A DNA stretch of 64,000 nt from Isoetes taiwanensis (GCA_021234155.1 JAJEKV010000036.1:9377426-9441425); one strand, 5' to 3'. Shown: positions 11,744 to 23,630, numbered from the stretch's first letter. The notes: a model not told the origin generated them from the sequence alone. A program made the numbers and translations.

Positions 11744-13350
11744 GCCTCCCGAACATATACGACCACTGACGATATACATGCGGACTTTCCTCCCAATGGC
11801 GACCAACTCGCCATGAGCGGAACCCTCCGTCTATTTCGGCCATCTATAATACGATGATGCCCTAAAGAAGGACACTTAGGGGTCATTCGCCCACGCCAAT
11901 GGGGCTCCTACGTCACCGAAGCGTGAATACAAGGGTTAGCACACAAAGCATAAATCACATATAAATAACCACCAATGCGAAGGGTGGCATATCTATCCAA
12001 ATACCAACGCAAAGAATATGCATCTAAACCTAATCAAACACCCCAAACCCATGGTTCTACCCCGTTCGGACTCCAAAGGAGGATCGACCACGGCTAGGCC
12101 TCAAGAGATCAGCGCATGAATCTTGACATGGCGCTGGCTGGCATAGAACATTGGCTAGGGTTGTCCACTCCATCCGCCCCTCCCCGTGCACACTTTGCGC
12201 GATGGGTCAATTCACGCCATGGCGCCGCTATAGCCTTCCTGGAGACGCGGTTCGAGGCATCACCTGGCCAGCCTACTCGGGGGTTCATGAAGCCCCCGAT
12301 GAGGCCTTTTAAGTCGTCGTCCCCTTCCGAATCACAAAGGCTCCATGGGCGAGCTAGAGAATACGTGCGCATCAGCGACCCCGCATCCGCATCCGACTTA
12401 CTCACCCTAAATCTACTCAAAGTGCAAGGTGCCCCATACGGGTCACACCTTCCCACCTGTGGAGTGTCGGACCCATACCCGCCCTCGTGACCCGACTATC
12501 ATCGTCTAGCTCGCTCTGAGAGAGTCCCGTGAGCCTTTTATGTTCGGTGCAAGACCCCACCTCCACTTCACCACTTGTGTTCCTTGTCCGGTGCTAAGCC
12601 AAGCACCATAGCATCTATGACCCGTGGGCTCTTGTGCACAGGCGCATTTAATCCGATATAATGAGGGCTCTATCTAGGAGCATACCACAATAAATAGCCT
12701 TAGAGGTCTCTACCCCCTTAATCCCCATTTCCAGAGTAACCCTAGGCTAACAACCACCAATCCATCCATTACAAGCAGAACCAGAATCGAAATATATATA
12801 GAGAGAACCTACCTTTACAATCAAGGGTTAGTTCCTACGAGTAAACACAAAGAGAATAGATCAACAACCCAAACAGGTGCCCAACAGGGGCGCTTATCCT
12901 AGAATTCACAACTACACTAGCCACCCACCTGTGTTTCGGCTCGACCCATTGTCATTGGGGATCTCCATCTTCTTGATCTTGGTGTTCAACTTGTGTAAGA
13001 AGGGTGGCGTCCAATTGCTCAAGGTGGCGCTCAGCTCTGGTCACAAGGGTGGCGCTCCACTGCCCCAGGTGAGTTGTGGCTGATATGGGGGTGGTGATCC
13101 ACCCTATTGACCCCAATTAGCATTATCATGCTAGCCAATCGAGGGTGGCCACGTGGCGCCTTCCCAAACCATAATTAGCTTAATTATGGTTTTTAAAATA
13201 TTAGTTCCTTAATTATAGGTTATTATTGTCAATTAATTTAATTCCTTTTAAGTGAACCACCTAGGTTCCCATACCCCATGTGGCGTATGTATCCTTGGTG
13301 ACGTGTCGACATATTTATACTTATACCGTATAAATACTTGGAACGTCACA
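11744..13350 (-). repeat. Gypsy LTR copy 3 (3' LTR of the fuller element)
   Basis: Complete at the PPT side (GGAACGTCACA at 13340-13350). Its outer end is joined to inverted copy 2. In minus-strand terms it is the 3' LTR of the element reaching right to 27993. Confidence 0.9.
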
Positions 13351-13364
13351 TTCTCCCCTCCTTA
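13351..13364 (-). promoter_or_regulatory. Polypurine tract of the gypsy element
   Basis: Minus strand TAAGGAGGGGAGAA directly abuts the LTR terminus TGTGACG, the expected place for plus-strand priming. Next to it, 13369-13388 forms a perfect hairpin (CAATGCTG, TCCT loop, CAGCATTG). Both recur at 29622-29660 and, inverted, at 30400-30436. Confidence 0.8.
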
Positions 13365-13908
13365 GAAACAATGCTGTCCTCAGCATTGAGGTTAGATAGA
13401 AATATAATAAATGACAAGAAGGAAATTCCTTATTTCAGAAGATAATGTATTAAAACTTCAAAGTTTAAAACAGTTCAAGCACCGTGGTGCAGTTCACATG
13501 ATTATCATAAGCAACAAGTTCAAGGACCGAAGTCCAATATCGAAAAGCAGCGTAACACTAAAGAACTATGTGTAAACACCATGAAAACGGAGAAAGTTGG
13601 GTCATCAGCAACCCCCTATACATGGGCAGGTCACGTACTGCTCACTGGCCTGCACATGTCAATATATCAGTTTTCATAGATAAAAATAATTAGGTTGTGG
13701 TTGAAGGGTCCACCCCCTAGAAGAAATGAAAGAAAATTTATCTACAAGGAACCTATTATGCCTATGGTTCGCAATTCATTGCGGCGTAAAGGAAGTTCAT
13801 GCTTTTACGAAAGCGGTTCGTGGTCGTGTCCACATTGACAAGTACACCACGTCCTAAGGAACACGAAGGTGATCCCATCATCGGTAACTGTTGTTAACTA
13901 CGATGCAT
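13365..13908 (-). other. Gypsy 3' untranslated region
   Basis: Lies between the integrase stop and the PPT. It is repeated at 8305-8816, 29636-29826 and, inverted, at 9735-10122 and 29886-30422. It carries no open frame that is kept in all copies. Confidence 0.7.
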
Positions 13909-15471
13909 CTACCCCTCTACTGATTCTCGGCGAATCAAGTCTTCAAGCTTACCGCCGGGAGCGGGGTTGATAGCATCGTTGATAGTGCGGCCTTGAGATT
14001 CGCGCATGAAATCCGGGTAGTGCTTCTCAAGATCTGTTTGCATCACCCACGTAGCATCCTCCACTGGCAAGTGTTTCCACTTGACCAAGTATTGTAGCAT
14101 TTGAGTCCTCCTGGTCTGTTTATAAGCTCGATCAAGAAGAGCTTCAGGTACTATCTCTAGCTGCTCCTCTGTCATTTCCAGGAGGGTTGGGGTTTCCAAA
14201 ACCTCCTCTGGATCAGGGGTGTGCTGCTTTAGAAGACTCACATGAAAAACCTTGTGGATCTTTAAGCGGGGTGGCAAGTCCAGGCGATATGCTTGCTCCC
14301 CAATACGTTCAGTGATTTTGAACGGCCCAGCCCATCTGGGTGCCAACTTCTTGCAATTACCAATCTTAAGCTTGGCTTGTTTTACCTTAATCTTAAGCCA
14401 AACCGATTCACCCACCTGGAAGACTCGTGAGGTCCTGTGCTTATCTGCTACACTCTTTTGACGACTGCGTGCAGCTAGCAAGTAACCACGTACTTCGTCG
14501 ACCAAAGCTTGCATCTCCAGGAGGAGTTGTTGAGAAACCTCCACTTTCGACACGGGGTTGTGCCATGTGTCAGGAGTAAGGCATTGATAACCATAATTTA
14601 TCATGAAAGGAGACATTCTGGAAGACTCCTGTTTCATACTGTTATAGGCAAACTCTACTAGATAAATATAGTCAGCCCATTGGGATTGCTTACTCCACAC
14701 ATAACTTCGTAGCATATCCTCTATGATACGGTTGGTACGCTCTGTCTGACCATCTGTCTGAGGATGATATGCGGTACTCATAGCAAGCTTGGTCTGGATG
14801 GTGGTGAAGAAATCCTTCCAGAATGCACTTACAAATTTGGGATCTCTGTCAGATACAATAACCCGTGGCATTCCGTGCAACCTGAAGATCTCCTTTGCGA
14901 AAAGCAAGGCGGTGTCGAAGGCAGTGTCGGTGGTACGACATGGCAAGAAGTGAGCCATTTTTGACAATTTGTCGACGACCACCATTAGTGCATCATAGCC
15001 ACGGAGAGTTCGTGGAAGGCCCACAATGAAATCCATGGTTATTACTTCCCATTTTGCGTGGGGCACATCCAAAGGCTGCAGCTCTCCTGGAACTCTTAGT
15101 TGCTCCGCCTTGGTTTGCTGACACACTTGACACTGCTTAATGTATCTAGCAATATCCTTCTTCATGGAAGGCCAAAAGTAACTAGAGCGGATTTTAAAAT
15201 AGGTCTTCATAAAACCCGCATGTCCAGCTATAGGGCTGTTGTGCGTGTCATGGAGGATTAACTTACGCACCCCGGAAGTCAGAGGTACACACAACTTATC
15301 CTTGTGATACAACAAATTGCCCTCTTTCTTATATGAACGGAAAGCTTCGCGTTCTTTATCTGTGCGTGCCTCCTTACTCAAACTAGCCCAGATTTCACAG
15401 AACTCGGGATCCGTGGCCAAGGTCTGTTCTATCTGTTTCCCAAACTCACTTGTGAGTGTAGAAATTGCATT
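13909..15471 (-). CDS. Gypsy integrase with chromodomain, tandem copy 1 (native C-terminus)
   Basis: Minus-strand frame of about 525 residues. N-terminal H-H-C-C zinc region: HDTHNSPIAGHAGF ... QCQVCQQTKAEQ. Catalytic D-D-E core: DFIVGLPRTLRGYDAL, SDRDPKFVSAFW, HPQTDGQTERTNRIIE. A GPF/Y module (RWAGPFKI) follows, then a C-terminal chromodomain (LQYLVKWKHLPVEDATW) ending RRESVEG and stop at 13909. Integrase joins element cDNA to the genome; chromodomains of this family read methylated H3 tails and bias the site. This copy alone keeps the native stop and leads into the 3' UTR. It lacks the RNase H part upstream because the next tandem copy begins there, so it cannot be translated as part of a normal Gag-Pol. 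Confidence 0.93.
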   Translation of the reverse strand, partial: NAISTLTSEFGKQIEQTLATDPEFCEIWASLSKEARTDKEREAFRSYKKEGNLLYHKDKLCVPLTSGVRKLILHDTHNSPIAGHAGFMKTYFKIRSSYFWPSMKKDIARYIKQCQVCQQTKAEQLRVPGELQPLDVPHAKWEVITMDFIVGLPRTLRGYDALMVVVDKLSKMAHFLPCRTTDTAFDTALLFAKEIFRLHGMPRVIVSDRDPKFVSAFWKDFFTTIQTKLAMSTAYHPQTDGQTERTNRIIEDMLRSYVWSKQSQWADYIYLVEFAYNSMKQESSRMSPFMINYGYQCLTPDTWHNPVSKVEVSQQLLLEMQALVDEVRGYLLAARSRQKSVADKHRTSRVFQVGESVWLKIKVKQAKLKIGNCKKLAPRWAGPFKITERIGEQAYRLDLPPRLKIHKVFHVSLLKQHTPDPEEVLETPTLLEMTEEQLEIVPEALLDRAYKQTRRTQMLQYLVKWKHLPVEDATWVMQTDLEKHYPDFMRESQGRTINDAINPAPGGKLEDLIRRESVEG

Positions 15472-15505
15472 ACAATGTGGTTGCGGATGCATTGTCACGC
15501 CACCC
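15472..15505. repeat. 34-bp inverted segment at tandem junction 1
   Basis: ACAATGTGGTTGCGG...GCCACCC is the exact reverse complement of 20213-20246, the native sequence just inside the RNase H/integrase boundary. It joins the integrase N-terminus of copy 1 to AATCAAGTC of copy 2. The six bases ACAATG are shared with the native sequence on entry. Confidence 0.9.
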
Positions 15506-17044
15506 AATCAAGTCTTCAAGCTTACCGCCGGGAGCGGGGTTGATAGCATCGTTGATAGTGCGGCCTTGAGATTCGCGCATGAAATCCGGGTAGTGCTTCT
15601 CAAGATCTGTTTGCATCACCCACGTAGCATCCTCCACTGGCAAGTGTTTCCACTTGACCAAGTATTGTAGCATTTGAGTCCTCCTGGTCTGTTTATAAGC
15701 TCGATCAAGAAGAGCTTCAGGTACTATCTCTAGCTGCTCCTCTGTCATTTCCAGGAGGGTTGGGGTTTCCAAAACCTCCTCTGGATCAGGGGTGTGCTGT
15801 TTTAGAAGACTCACATGAAAAACCTTGTGGATCTTTAAGCGGGGTGGCAAGTCCAGGCGATATGCTTGCTCCCCAATACGTTCAGTGATTTTGAACGGCC
15901 CAGCCCATCTGGGTGCCAACTTCTTGCAATTACCAATCTTAAGCTTGGCTTGTTTTACCTTAATCTTAAGCCAAACCGATTCACCCACCTGGAAGACTCG
16001 TGAGGTCCTGTGCTTATCTGCTACACTCTTTTGACGACTGCGTGCAGCTAGCAAGTAACCACGTACTTCGTCGACCAAAGCTTGCATCTCCAGGAGGAGT
16101 TGTTGAGAAACCTCCACTTTCGACACGGGGTTGTGCCATGTGTCAGGAGTAAGGCATTGATAACCATAATTTATCATGAAAGGAGACATTCTGGAAGACT
16201 CCTGTTTCATACTGTTATAGGCAAACTCTACTAGATAAATATAGTCAGCCCATTGGGATTGCTTACTCCACACATAACTTCGTAGCATATCCTCTATGAT
16301 ACGGTTAGTACGCTCTGTCTGACCATCTGTCTGAGGATGATATGCGGTACTCATAGCAAGCTTGGTCTGGATGGTGGTGAAGAAATCCTTCCAGAATGCA
16401 CTTACAAATTTGGGATCTCTGTCAGATACAATAACCCGTGGCATTCCGTGCAACCTGAAGATCTCCTTTGCGAAAAGCAAGGCGGTGTCGAAGGCAGTGT
16501 CGGTGGTACGACATGGCAAGAAGTGAGCCATTTTTGACAATTTGTCGACGACCACCATTAGTGCATCATAGCCACGGAGAGTTCGTGGAAGGCCCACAAT
16601 GAAATCCATGGTTATTACTTCCCATTTTGCGTGGGGCACATCCAAAGGCTGCAGCTCTCCTGGAACTCTTAGTTGCTCCGCCTTGGTTTGCTGACACACT
16701 TGACACTGCTTAATGTATCTAGCAATATCCTTCTTCATGGAAGGCCAAAAGTAACTAGAGCGGATTTTAAAATAGGTCTTCATAAAACCCGCATGTCCAG
16801 CTATAGGGCTGTTGTGCGTGTCATGGAGGATTAACTTACGCACCCCGGAAGTCAGAGGTACACATAACTTATCCTTGTGATACAACAAATTGCCCTCTTT
16901 CTTATATGAACGGAAAGCTTCGCGTTCTTTATCTGTGCGTGCCTCCTTACTCAAACTAGCCCAGATTTGACAGAACTCGGGATCCGTGGCCAAGGTCTGT
17001 TCTATCTGTTTCCCAAACTCACTGGTGAGTGTAGAAATTGCATT
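15506..17044 (-). CDS. Gypsy integrase with chromodomain, tandem copy 2
   Basis: Nearly identical to copy 1 in domains and catalytic residues. The C-terminus is replaced: after GGKLEDLI it reads GWRDNASATTL and stops inside the junction at about 15470. The unit length of 1573 bp is not a multiple of three, so the copies cannot be read through as one polyprotein. Reading would have to start inside the junction (MGGVTMHPQPHCN), which is an accident of the inversion. Confidence 0.88.
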
Positions 17045-17078
17045 ACAATGTGGTTGCGGATGCATTGTCACGCCACCC
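17045..17078. repeat. 34-bp inverted segment at tandem junction 2
   Basis: Identical to the segment at 15472-15505, exactly 1573 bp later. Confidence 0.9.
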
Positions 17079-18617
17079 AATCAAGTCTTCAAGCTTACCG
17101 CCGGGAGCGGGGTTGATAGCATCGTTGATAGTGCGGCCTTGAGATTCGCGCATGAAATCCGGGTAGTGCTTCTCAAGATCTGTTTGCATCACCCACGTAG
17201 CATCCTCCACTGGCAAGTGTTTCCACTTGACCAAGTATTGTAGCATTTGAGTCCTCCTGGTCTGTTTATAAGCTCGATCAAGAAGAGCTTCAGGTACTAT
17301 CTCTAGCTGCTCCTCTGTCATTTCCAGGAGGGTTGGGGTTTCCAAAACCTCCTCTGGATCAGGGGTGTGCTGTTTTAGAAGACTCACATGAAAAACCTTG
17401 TGGATCTTTAAGCGGGGTGGCAAGTCCAGGCGATATGATTGCTCCCCAATACGTTCAGTGATTTTGAACAGCCCAGCCCATCTGGGTGCCAACTTCTTGC
17501 AATTACCAATCTTAAGCTTGGCTTGTTTTACCTTAATCTTAAGCCAAACCGATTCACCCACCTGGAAGACTCGTGAGGTCCTGTGCTTATCTGCTACACT
17601 CTTTTGACGACTGCGTGCAGCTAGCAAGTAACCACGTACTTCGTCGACCAAAGCTTGCATCTCCAGGAGGAGTTGTTGAGAAACCTCCACTTTCGACACG
17701 GGGTTGTGCCATGTGTCAAGAGTAAGGCATTGATAACCATAATTTATCATGAAAGGAGACATTCTGGAAGACTCCTGTTTCATACTGTTATAGGCAAACT
17801 CTACTAGATAAATATAGTCAGCCCATTGGGATTGCTTACTCCACACATAACTTCGTAGCATATCCTCTATGATACGGTTGGTACGCTCTGTCTGACCATC
17901 TGTCTGAGGATGATATGCGGTACTCATAGCAAGCTTGGTCTGGATGGTGGTGAAGAAATCCTTCCAGAATGCACTTACAAATTTGGGATCTCTGTCAGAT
18001 ACAATAACCCGGGGCATTCCGTGCAACCTGAAGATCTCCTTTGCGAAAAGCAAGGCGGTGTCGAAGGCAGTGTCGGTGGTACGACATGGCAAGAAGTGAG
18101 CCATTTTTGACAATTTGTCGACGACCACCATTAGTGCATCATAGCCACGGAGAGTTCGTGGAAGGCCCACAATGAAATCCATGGTTATTACTTCCCATTT
18201 TGCGTGGGGCACATCCAAAGGCTGCAGCTCTCCTGGAACTCTTAGTTGCTCCGCCTTGGTTTGCTGACACACTTGACACTGCTTAATGTATCTAGCAATA
18301 TCCTTCTTCATGGAAGGCCAAAAGTAACTAGAGCGGATTTTAAAATAGGTCTTCATAAAACCCGCATGTCCAGCTATAGGGCTGTTGTGCGTGTCATGGA
18401 GGATTAACTTACGCACCCCGGAAGTCAGAGGTACACATAACTTATCCTTGTGATACAACAAATTGCCCTCTTTCTTATATGAACGGAAAGCTTCGCGTTC
18501 TTTATCTGTGCGTGCCTCCTTACTCAAACTAGCCCAGATTTGACAGAACTCGGGATCCGTGGCCAAGGTCTGTTCTATCTGTTTCCCAAACTCACTGGTG
18601 AGTGTAGAAATTGCATT
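17079..18617 (-). CDS. Gypsy integrase with chromodomain, tandem copy 3
   Basis: Same architecture as copy 2. A few private changes are visible (RWAGLFKI for RWAGPFKI, GEQSYRL for GEQAYRL, CLTLDTW for CLTPDTW), so the copies are not bit-identical. The catalytic D, D and E and the zinc residues are retained. Confidence 0.88.
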
Positions 18618-18651
18618 ACAATGTGGTTGCGGATGCATTGTCACGCCACCC
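18618..18651. repeat. 34-bp inverted segment at tandem junction 3
   Basis: Same 34 bp as at 15472 and 17045, again spaced 1573 bp. Confidence 0.9.
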
Positions 18652-20433
18652 AATCAAGTCTTCAAGCTTACCGCCGGGAGCGGGGTTGATAGCATCGTTG
18701 ATAGTGCGGCCTTGAGATTCGCGCATGAAATCCGGGTAGTGCTTCTCAAGATCTGTTTGCATCACCCACGTAGCATCCTCCACTGGCAAGTGTTTCCACT
18801 TGACCAAGTATTGTAGCATTTGAGTCCTCCTGGTCTGTTTATAAGCTCGATCAAGAAGAGCTTCAGGTACTATCTCTAGCTGCTCCTCTGTCATTTCCAG
18901 GAGGGTTGGGGTTTCCAAAACCTCCTCTGGATCAGGGGTGTGCTGTTTTAGAAGACTCACATGAAAAACCTTGTGGATCTTTAAGCGGGGTGGCAAGTCC
19001 AGGCGATATGCTTGCTCCCCAATACGTTCAGTGATTTTGAACGGCCCAGCCCATCTGGGTGCCAACTTCTTGCAATTACCAATCTTAAGCTTGGCTTGTT
19101 TTACCTTAATCTTAAGCCAAACCGATTCACCCACCTGGAAGACTCGTGAGGTCCTGTGCTTATCTGCTACACTCTTTTGACGACTGCGTGCAGCTAGCAA
19201 GTAACCACGTACTTCATCGACCAAAGCTTGCATCTCCAGGAGGAGTTGTTGAGAAACCTCCACTTTCGACACGGGGTTGTGCCATGTGTCAGGAGTAAGG
19301 CATTGATAACCATAATTTATCATGAAAGGAGACATTCTGGAAGACTCCTGTTTCATACTGTTATAGGCAAACTCTACTAGATAAATATAGTCAGCCCATT
19401 GGGATTGCTTACTCCACACATAACTTCGTAGCATATCCTCTATGATACGGTTAGTACGCTCTGTCTGACCATCTGTCTGAGGATGATATGCGGTACTCAT
19501 AGCAAGCTTGGTCTGGATGGTGGTGAAGAAATCCTTCCAGAATGCACTTACAAATTTGGGATCTCTGTCAGATACAATAACCCGGGGCATTCCGTGCAAC
19601 CTGAAGATCTCCTTTGCGAAAAGCAAGGCGGTGTCGAAGGCAGTGTCGGTGGTACGACATGGCAAGAAGTGAGCCATTTTTGACAATTTGTCGACGACCA
19701 CCATTAGTGCATCATAGCCACGGAGAGTTCGTGGAAGGCCCACAATGAAATCCATGGTTATTACTTCCCATTTTGCGTGGGGCACATCCAAAGGCTGCAG
19801 CTCTCCTGGAACTCTTAGTTGCTCCGCCTTGGTTTGCTGACACACTTGACACTGCTTAATGTATCTAGCAATATCCTTCTTCATGGAAGGCCAAAAGTAA
19901 CTAGAGCGGATTTTAAAATAGGTCTTCATAAAACCCGCATGTCCAGCTATAGGGCTGTTGTGCGTGTCATGGAGGATTAACTTACGCACCCCGGAAGTCA
20001 GAGGTACACATAACTTATCCTTGTGATACAACAAATTGCCCTCTTTCTTATATGAATGGAAAGCTTCGCGTTCTTTATCTGTGCGTGCCTCCTTACTCAA
20101 ACTAGCCCAGATTTGACAGAACTCGGGATCCGTGGCCAAGGTCTGTTCTATCTGTTTCCCAAACTCACTGGTGAGTGTAGAAATTGCATTACAATGGGTT
20201 CGGGTTACCGAGGGGTGGCGTGACAATGCATCCGCAACCACATTGTGCTTTCCAGGCTTATACATGATGTCAAAATCATATTCTTCAAGAAATTCCATCC
20301 ATCTCCTCTGACGGAGGTTGAGGTTCGGTTGGGTGGATAAATAACGGAGACTTTGGTGATCCGTGTCCAACTGGAATCTTCTACCAAGGAGGTAGTGTCT
20401 CCATATTCGCAAGGCGCGAACAACAGCTAACAA
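18652..20433 (-). CDS. Gypsy RNase H end plus integrase/chromodomain, tandem copy 4
   Basis: This copy keeps the native upstream join. From 20433 the minus strand encodes the end of RNase H (LAVVRALRIWRHYL, LDTDHQSLRYL, RQRRWMEFLEEYDFDI, KHNVVADALSRHPS). The H-H-C-C zinc region, D-D-E core and chromodomain follow, ending in the aberrant GWRDNASATTL at the junction with copy 3. It is the only one of the four units placed to be made as part of pol, but it carries the altered C-terminus rather than RRESVEG. Confidence 0.9.
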
Positions 20434-21490
20434 CTCCTGATCATGGGTAGGATATCGCCGTTCGCCTCGCTCATCTTCTTTGAATCATAGGCAATAACCC
20501 TCCCTTCTTGCATCGGGGACTCCACCAAAGGGCAATTTGACTGGCATCTGTGGCCACTAGTTTATCCTTGTCAGGATCGGGCAACGTGAGAACGGGTGCT
20601 GACGTTAAGGCATCTTTAAGCTGCTGGAAATTTCCCTGAACCTTAGTCTTCCAGTGCTCCATCCAATCCTTCACCTTCTCATGCTTCGTAAGGTTTGTAA
20701 GAGGTGCTGCAATCCTTGCAAAATCCTTTACAAACTTTCGATAGTATCCTGCTAATCCCAAGAAACTTCGGACCTCGGAGACATTTTCTGGAATAGGCCA
20801 TTCCCTTACGGCCTCTATTTTTGCTGGATCTGTAGCAATTCCCTCTGCAGAAATGATATGGCCCAAATAGTCAACCTTTGGAGTGGCAAACTTGCACTTA
20901 GAGAACTTGGCAAAAAGCTGATGACGTCTTAACTTTTGTAGGGCCAATTTAAGATGTTTCTCATGCTCTTCTAGAGTCTTATCAGATGAGAATGTCGCCA
21001 AAGAAAATGACAACAAAATCATCCAAGTATTGTTGGAAAACATCGCTCATTAACCGCATAAACGCTTTGGGGGCATTAGTTAATCCAAAAGGCATAACGG
21101 TAAACTCATAATGGCCATATCTAGTGCGAAAAGCAGATTTATGGATGTCCTCCTCTTTAATCCTTATCCGATGATATCCCGAGAAGGTCAATCTTTGAAA
21201 AATATTTGGCCCCTTGCAACCGATCCATTAGATCATCTCGCTTCTCAAAGCAAAGCATAGCGATTTTTGATGGTATGCTTGTTGAGTTGCCGATAATCAA
21301 TACACATTCTCAAGGAGCCGCCCTTTTCTTTTACAAAAGAATAGGGGCACCAAAGGGCTAAACGCTAGGTCGAATAAAACCTAGGTTTAGTAGCTCTTGA
21401 AGTTGCTTCTTAAGCTCGCCAACTCGGGGACTCATACGGTGCACGGGCCTTGCTGGTAGGCTTAGTGCCCGGCTCTAAAGCTATCTCACA
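20434..21490 (-). pseudogene. Gypsy reverse transcriptase and RNase H start, frameshifted
   Basis: Minus-strand pieces: [18 protein letters not shown] (about 21250-21310), [21 protein letters not shown] with [16 protein letters not shown] (21060-21190), the catalytic box, then HLKLALQKLRRHQLFAKFSKC and VDYLGHIIS, ending in the RNase H start LVATDAS (about 20550). This is the Ty3/gypsy RT order. The catalytic box reads VVIFFGDIL where related elements have a DD pair, so one of the two metal-binding aspartates is Gly in this reading. Several frameshifts separate the pieces. This copy appears inactive unless the changes are sequence errors. Confidence 0.88.
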
Positions 21491-22040
21491 TTCTACCCCT
21501 CTAAAAGGAGGAAGCTTCGATCTCGTCCTGGGAAAAGATCGCTAAATTCATGGAGAATACCGGGCAATCCCCGTGGCAAGGTGTTGATTACTTGGTTTTG
21601 CTTAGCATCCGACTCAATGGAAGCAAGTCTAATAACGCAGAGGAGCTTTTGCTTATGTATAGCTTTATCTAACTGTCGAATGGACATAGACTGCATGATA
21701 GGGTTGAATGGTTCACCTTTTATAGTTACATCGGCTCCATTAGCTGCGTTGAAGGTAACTTCTCTCTTCTCGCAGCTATGTTGGCTTTTGCGGATGCCAA
21801 GAATTCCATTCCAACAATGAGGTCGATTTGCCAATATCCATTAACTCCGGCACCCATAGCAACCGGTGCGCCGGGTAACCGCATCTTAAGGTTGATGCGA
21901 CGACCATGAGTATGTCTAACCTTACCATCGGCTAAAGTGACGGTGTCTCTCGTCGTGACCTTAGGGTTTCCGGTTGTAGGACCCGGCCATTCTAGGAGAA
22001 GCAAAATTATGTGTACTCCCCAGATCCATAAGAATTACAA
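21491..22040 (-). pseudogene. Gypsy aspartic protease region
   Basis: Minus strand reads FVILMDLGSTHNFASP (about 22000-22045), then TVTLADGKVRHTHGRRI and LIVGMEFLASAKANI, the layout of a retroviral-type protease domain between Gag and RT. It cuts the polyprotein. The active-site triplet is D-L-G where D-S/T-G is expected. GAT CTG GGG would become D-S-G with TCG, a swap of the kind seen between paralogous copies in this window. Frame breaks occur at about 21740-21840. Confidence 0.75.
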
Positions 22041-23424
22041 AAGGCTTACTTGCCTATTTGGCCTATGGTGGAAATGACAAAGCCGACTTTCAGCATTGCC
22101 GTTTCTATAGCTGCAAGGATATGAGACGACCGTGAATGTACTCGGGAGCCGCCCTCGCCGCCAGTAATGTTGACTCAATATCGCCCGATCAAGGTCGGCC
22201 ATGGCCACCGTGGGCGATCTCGGGTAACATATGGGCAATTACGCATGAAGTGTCCAGCCTCATACACCTGTAACATGCCTAATCCCGGGCGCAAATGTTC
22301 TCCCTCGCCTCTTTAGGAATGGATATGTAAGAGGTTTTGAACTTCCTTACCAAAGATTGTTCTTACTTTATCCGGGCGTGCTAAAAGCGACTTTCTTCTC
22401 CTGGCGACCGTAAGAGTTCTGCTGAGAGGGCCCCGGACTTGGAGAGCGGGGTTTGTAAGGTGTGGACGGCCGTGGCTGCGAGTAAGGAGCAGGACGCGGA
22501 TACTGATTCCTTGGTATGTCCTCCTCGAGGCTCAATGCTTTAGCCTCGGCTTCTGCAACTGATTCCGGGTCGATGGCCTTAACCATCCGTTTGATCGATG
22601 GTGCCAAACCCTCAATATAGCCCTCCACTGCCCTTTTCTCATTCATACCAGGTACATACAGTCTCGGTAGCATAAACTCATCCGTAAGCTCAGACGGGAC
22701 ATACTCTTCTGCTCCAACCTGTAGAAAGTCTGGATCTGTTGGCATTTATGTGCACGAGGCACATAATGCGATTTGAAGGCCTTGGCAAACTTTCTGAAGT
22801 TGCATCTACTCCTGTCCAGATGTTTGGCTCTGGCATAGCCCTTCCACCAAATACGGGCAGCTCCGGTAAGGTTTGTGGTGGCAACCTTTCCTGTATCCTT
22901 CTCTGTCATGCCATAGGACCTGCCGAACTCCTTCATTTCGTCCAGCCAGGATTCGGCATTCAAGCCGCCTCTAGATTTCCCATCAAACTGGGCCAATTTC
23001 CTATTCTTCCATATACTAGTTATGGCTGTATCAACTGCCTCGGCGGTACTCCTTATCTCGGCTTTTGCATGGCCACCGATGATCACGGATGATTCGGATG
23101 ACACCGGGTGGCGGACTTTGAGGAGGTGGCACTTGTCTCTAGAGGAGCTCCGGCCGGGCGTTTAGAGTGGGACCTCTTTCGCGACGTGCACGGGACCGGT
23201 TCGTGGGTGGGGACGACCGCTTTGTCGCGTGGTGGACTAGGCGGCAAAGGTGGTAACTCCGGTGCATCCTGTTGTACATGCTGTGGTGGGTTAGCATGCA
23301 AGACGTAGGCCTGTAATTCGCCTAACTGTCTTTTCATCAGCATCAATTCTTGTTCGGGTGTTAACCGACTGGCGTTTGAGGGTGTCTGCCAGGCGGCATT
23401 GCGTGCACCGTCTATATTAAACAT
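22041..23424 (-). pseudogene. Gypsy Gag (capsid and zinc knuckle), frameshifted
   Basis: From 23424 the minus strand encodes MFNIDGARNAAWQTP and a LTPEQELMLMKRQLGELQ helix, a Pro-rich linker, then WLDEMKEFGRSYGMTEKDT and ARIWWKGYARAKHLD (23104-22800), the usual retrotransposon capsid block. Next come EYVPSELTDEFMLPRLYVPGM and a Pro/Ser/Arg-rich tail (22745-22368). Near 22220-22290 a CYRC half and a YEAGHFMRNC half together make a CCHC zinc knuckle, but in two frames. Gag packages the RNA. At least three frameshifts are present. Confidence 0.85.
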
Positions 23425-23630
23425 ACGATGATATAAGAAAGAGTACGATAACAGTAAGTGTTATAACAAAGTCATTTTGGGTAGTATCGAGAAACACAAA
23501 GTGAACACGAAAAAGGACGGAAGATTCAAATTACAAGCGAAATGACGGTTACATCAAAGAAGTTCATACGGAACACAGTTATAAACTTATAGTTATATAA
23601 TACATAAAGAGGCCTGATACAGGCCATTTC

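Noticed and set aside
14764-14964. Repeated plus-strand 66-69-residue frames in the integrase array
   Set aside because: They are antisense shadows of the integrase coding strand, multiplied with the tandem units.
13909-20433. A giant multi-integrase polyprotein
   Set aside because: The 1573-bp period is not divisible by three and each unit ends in a stop within the junction.
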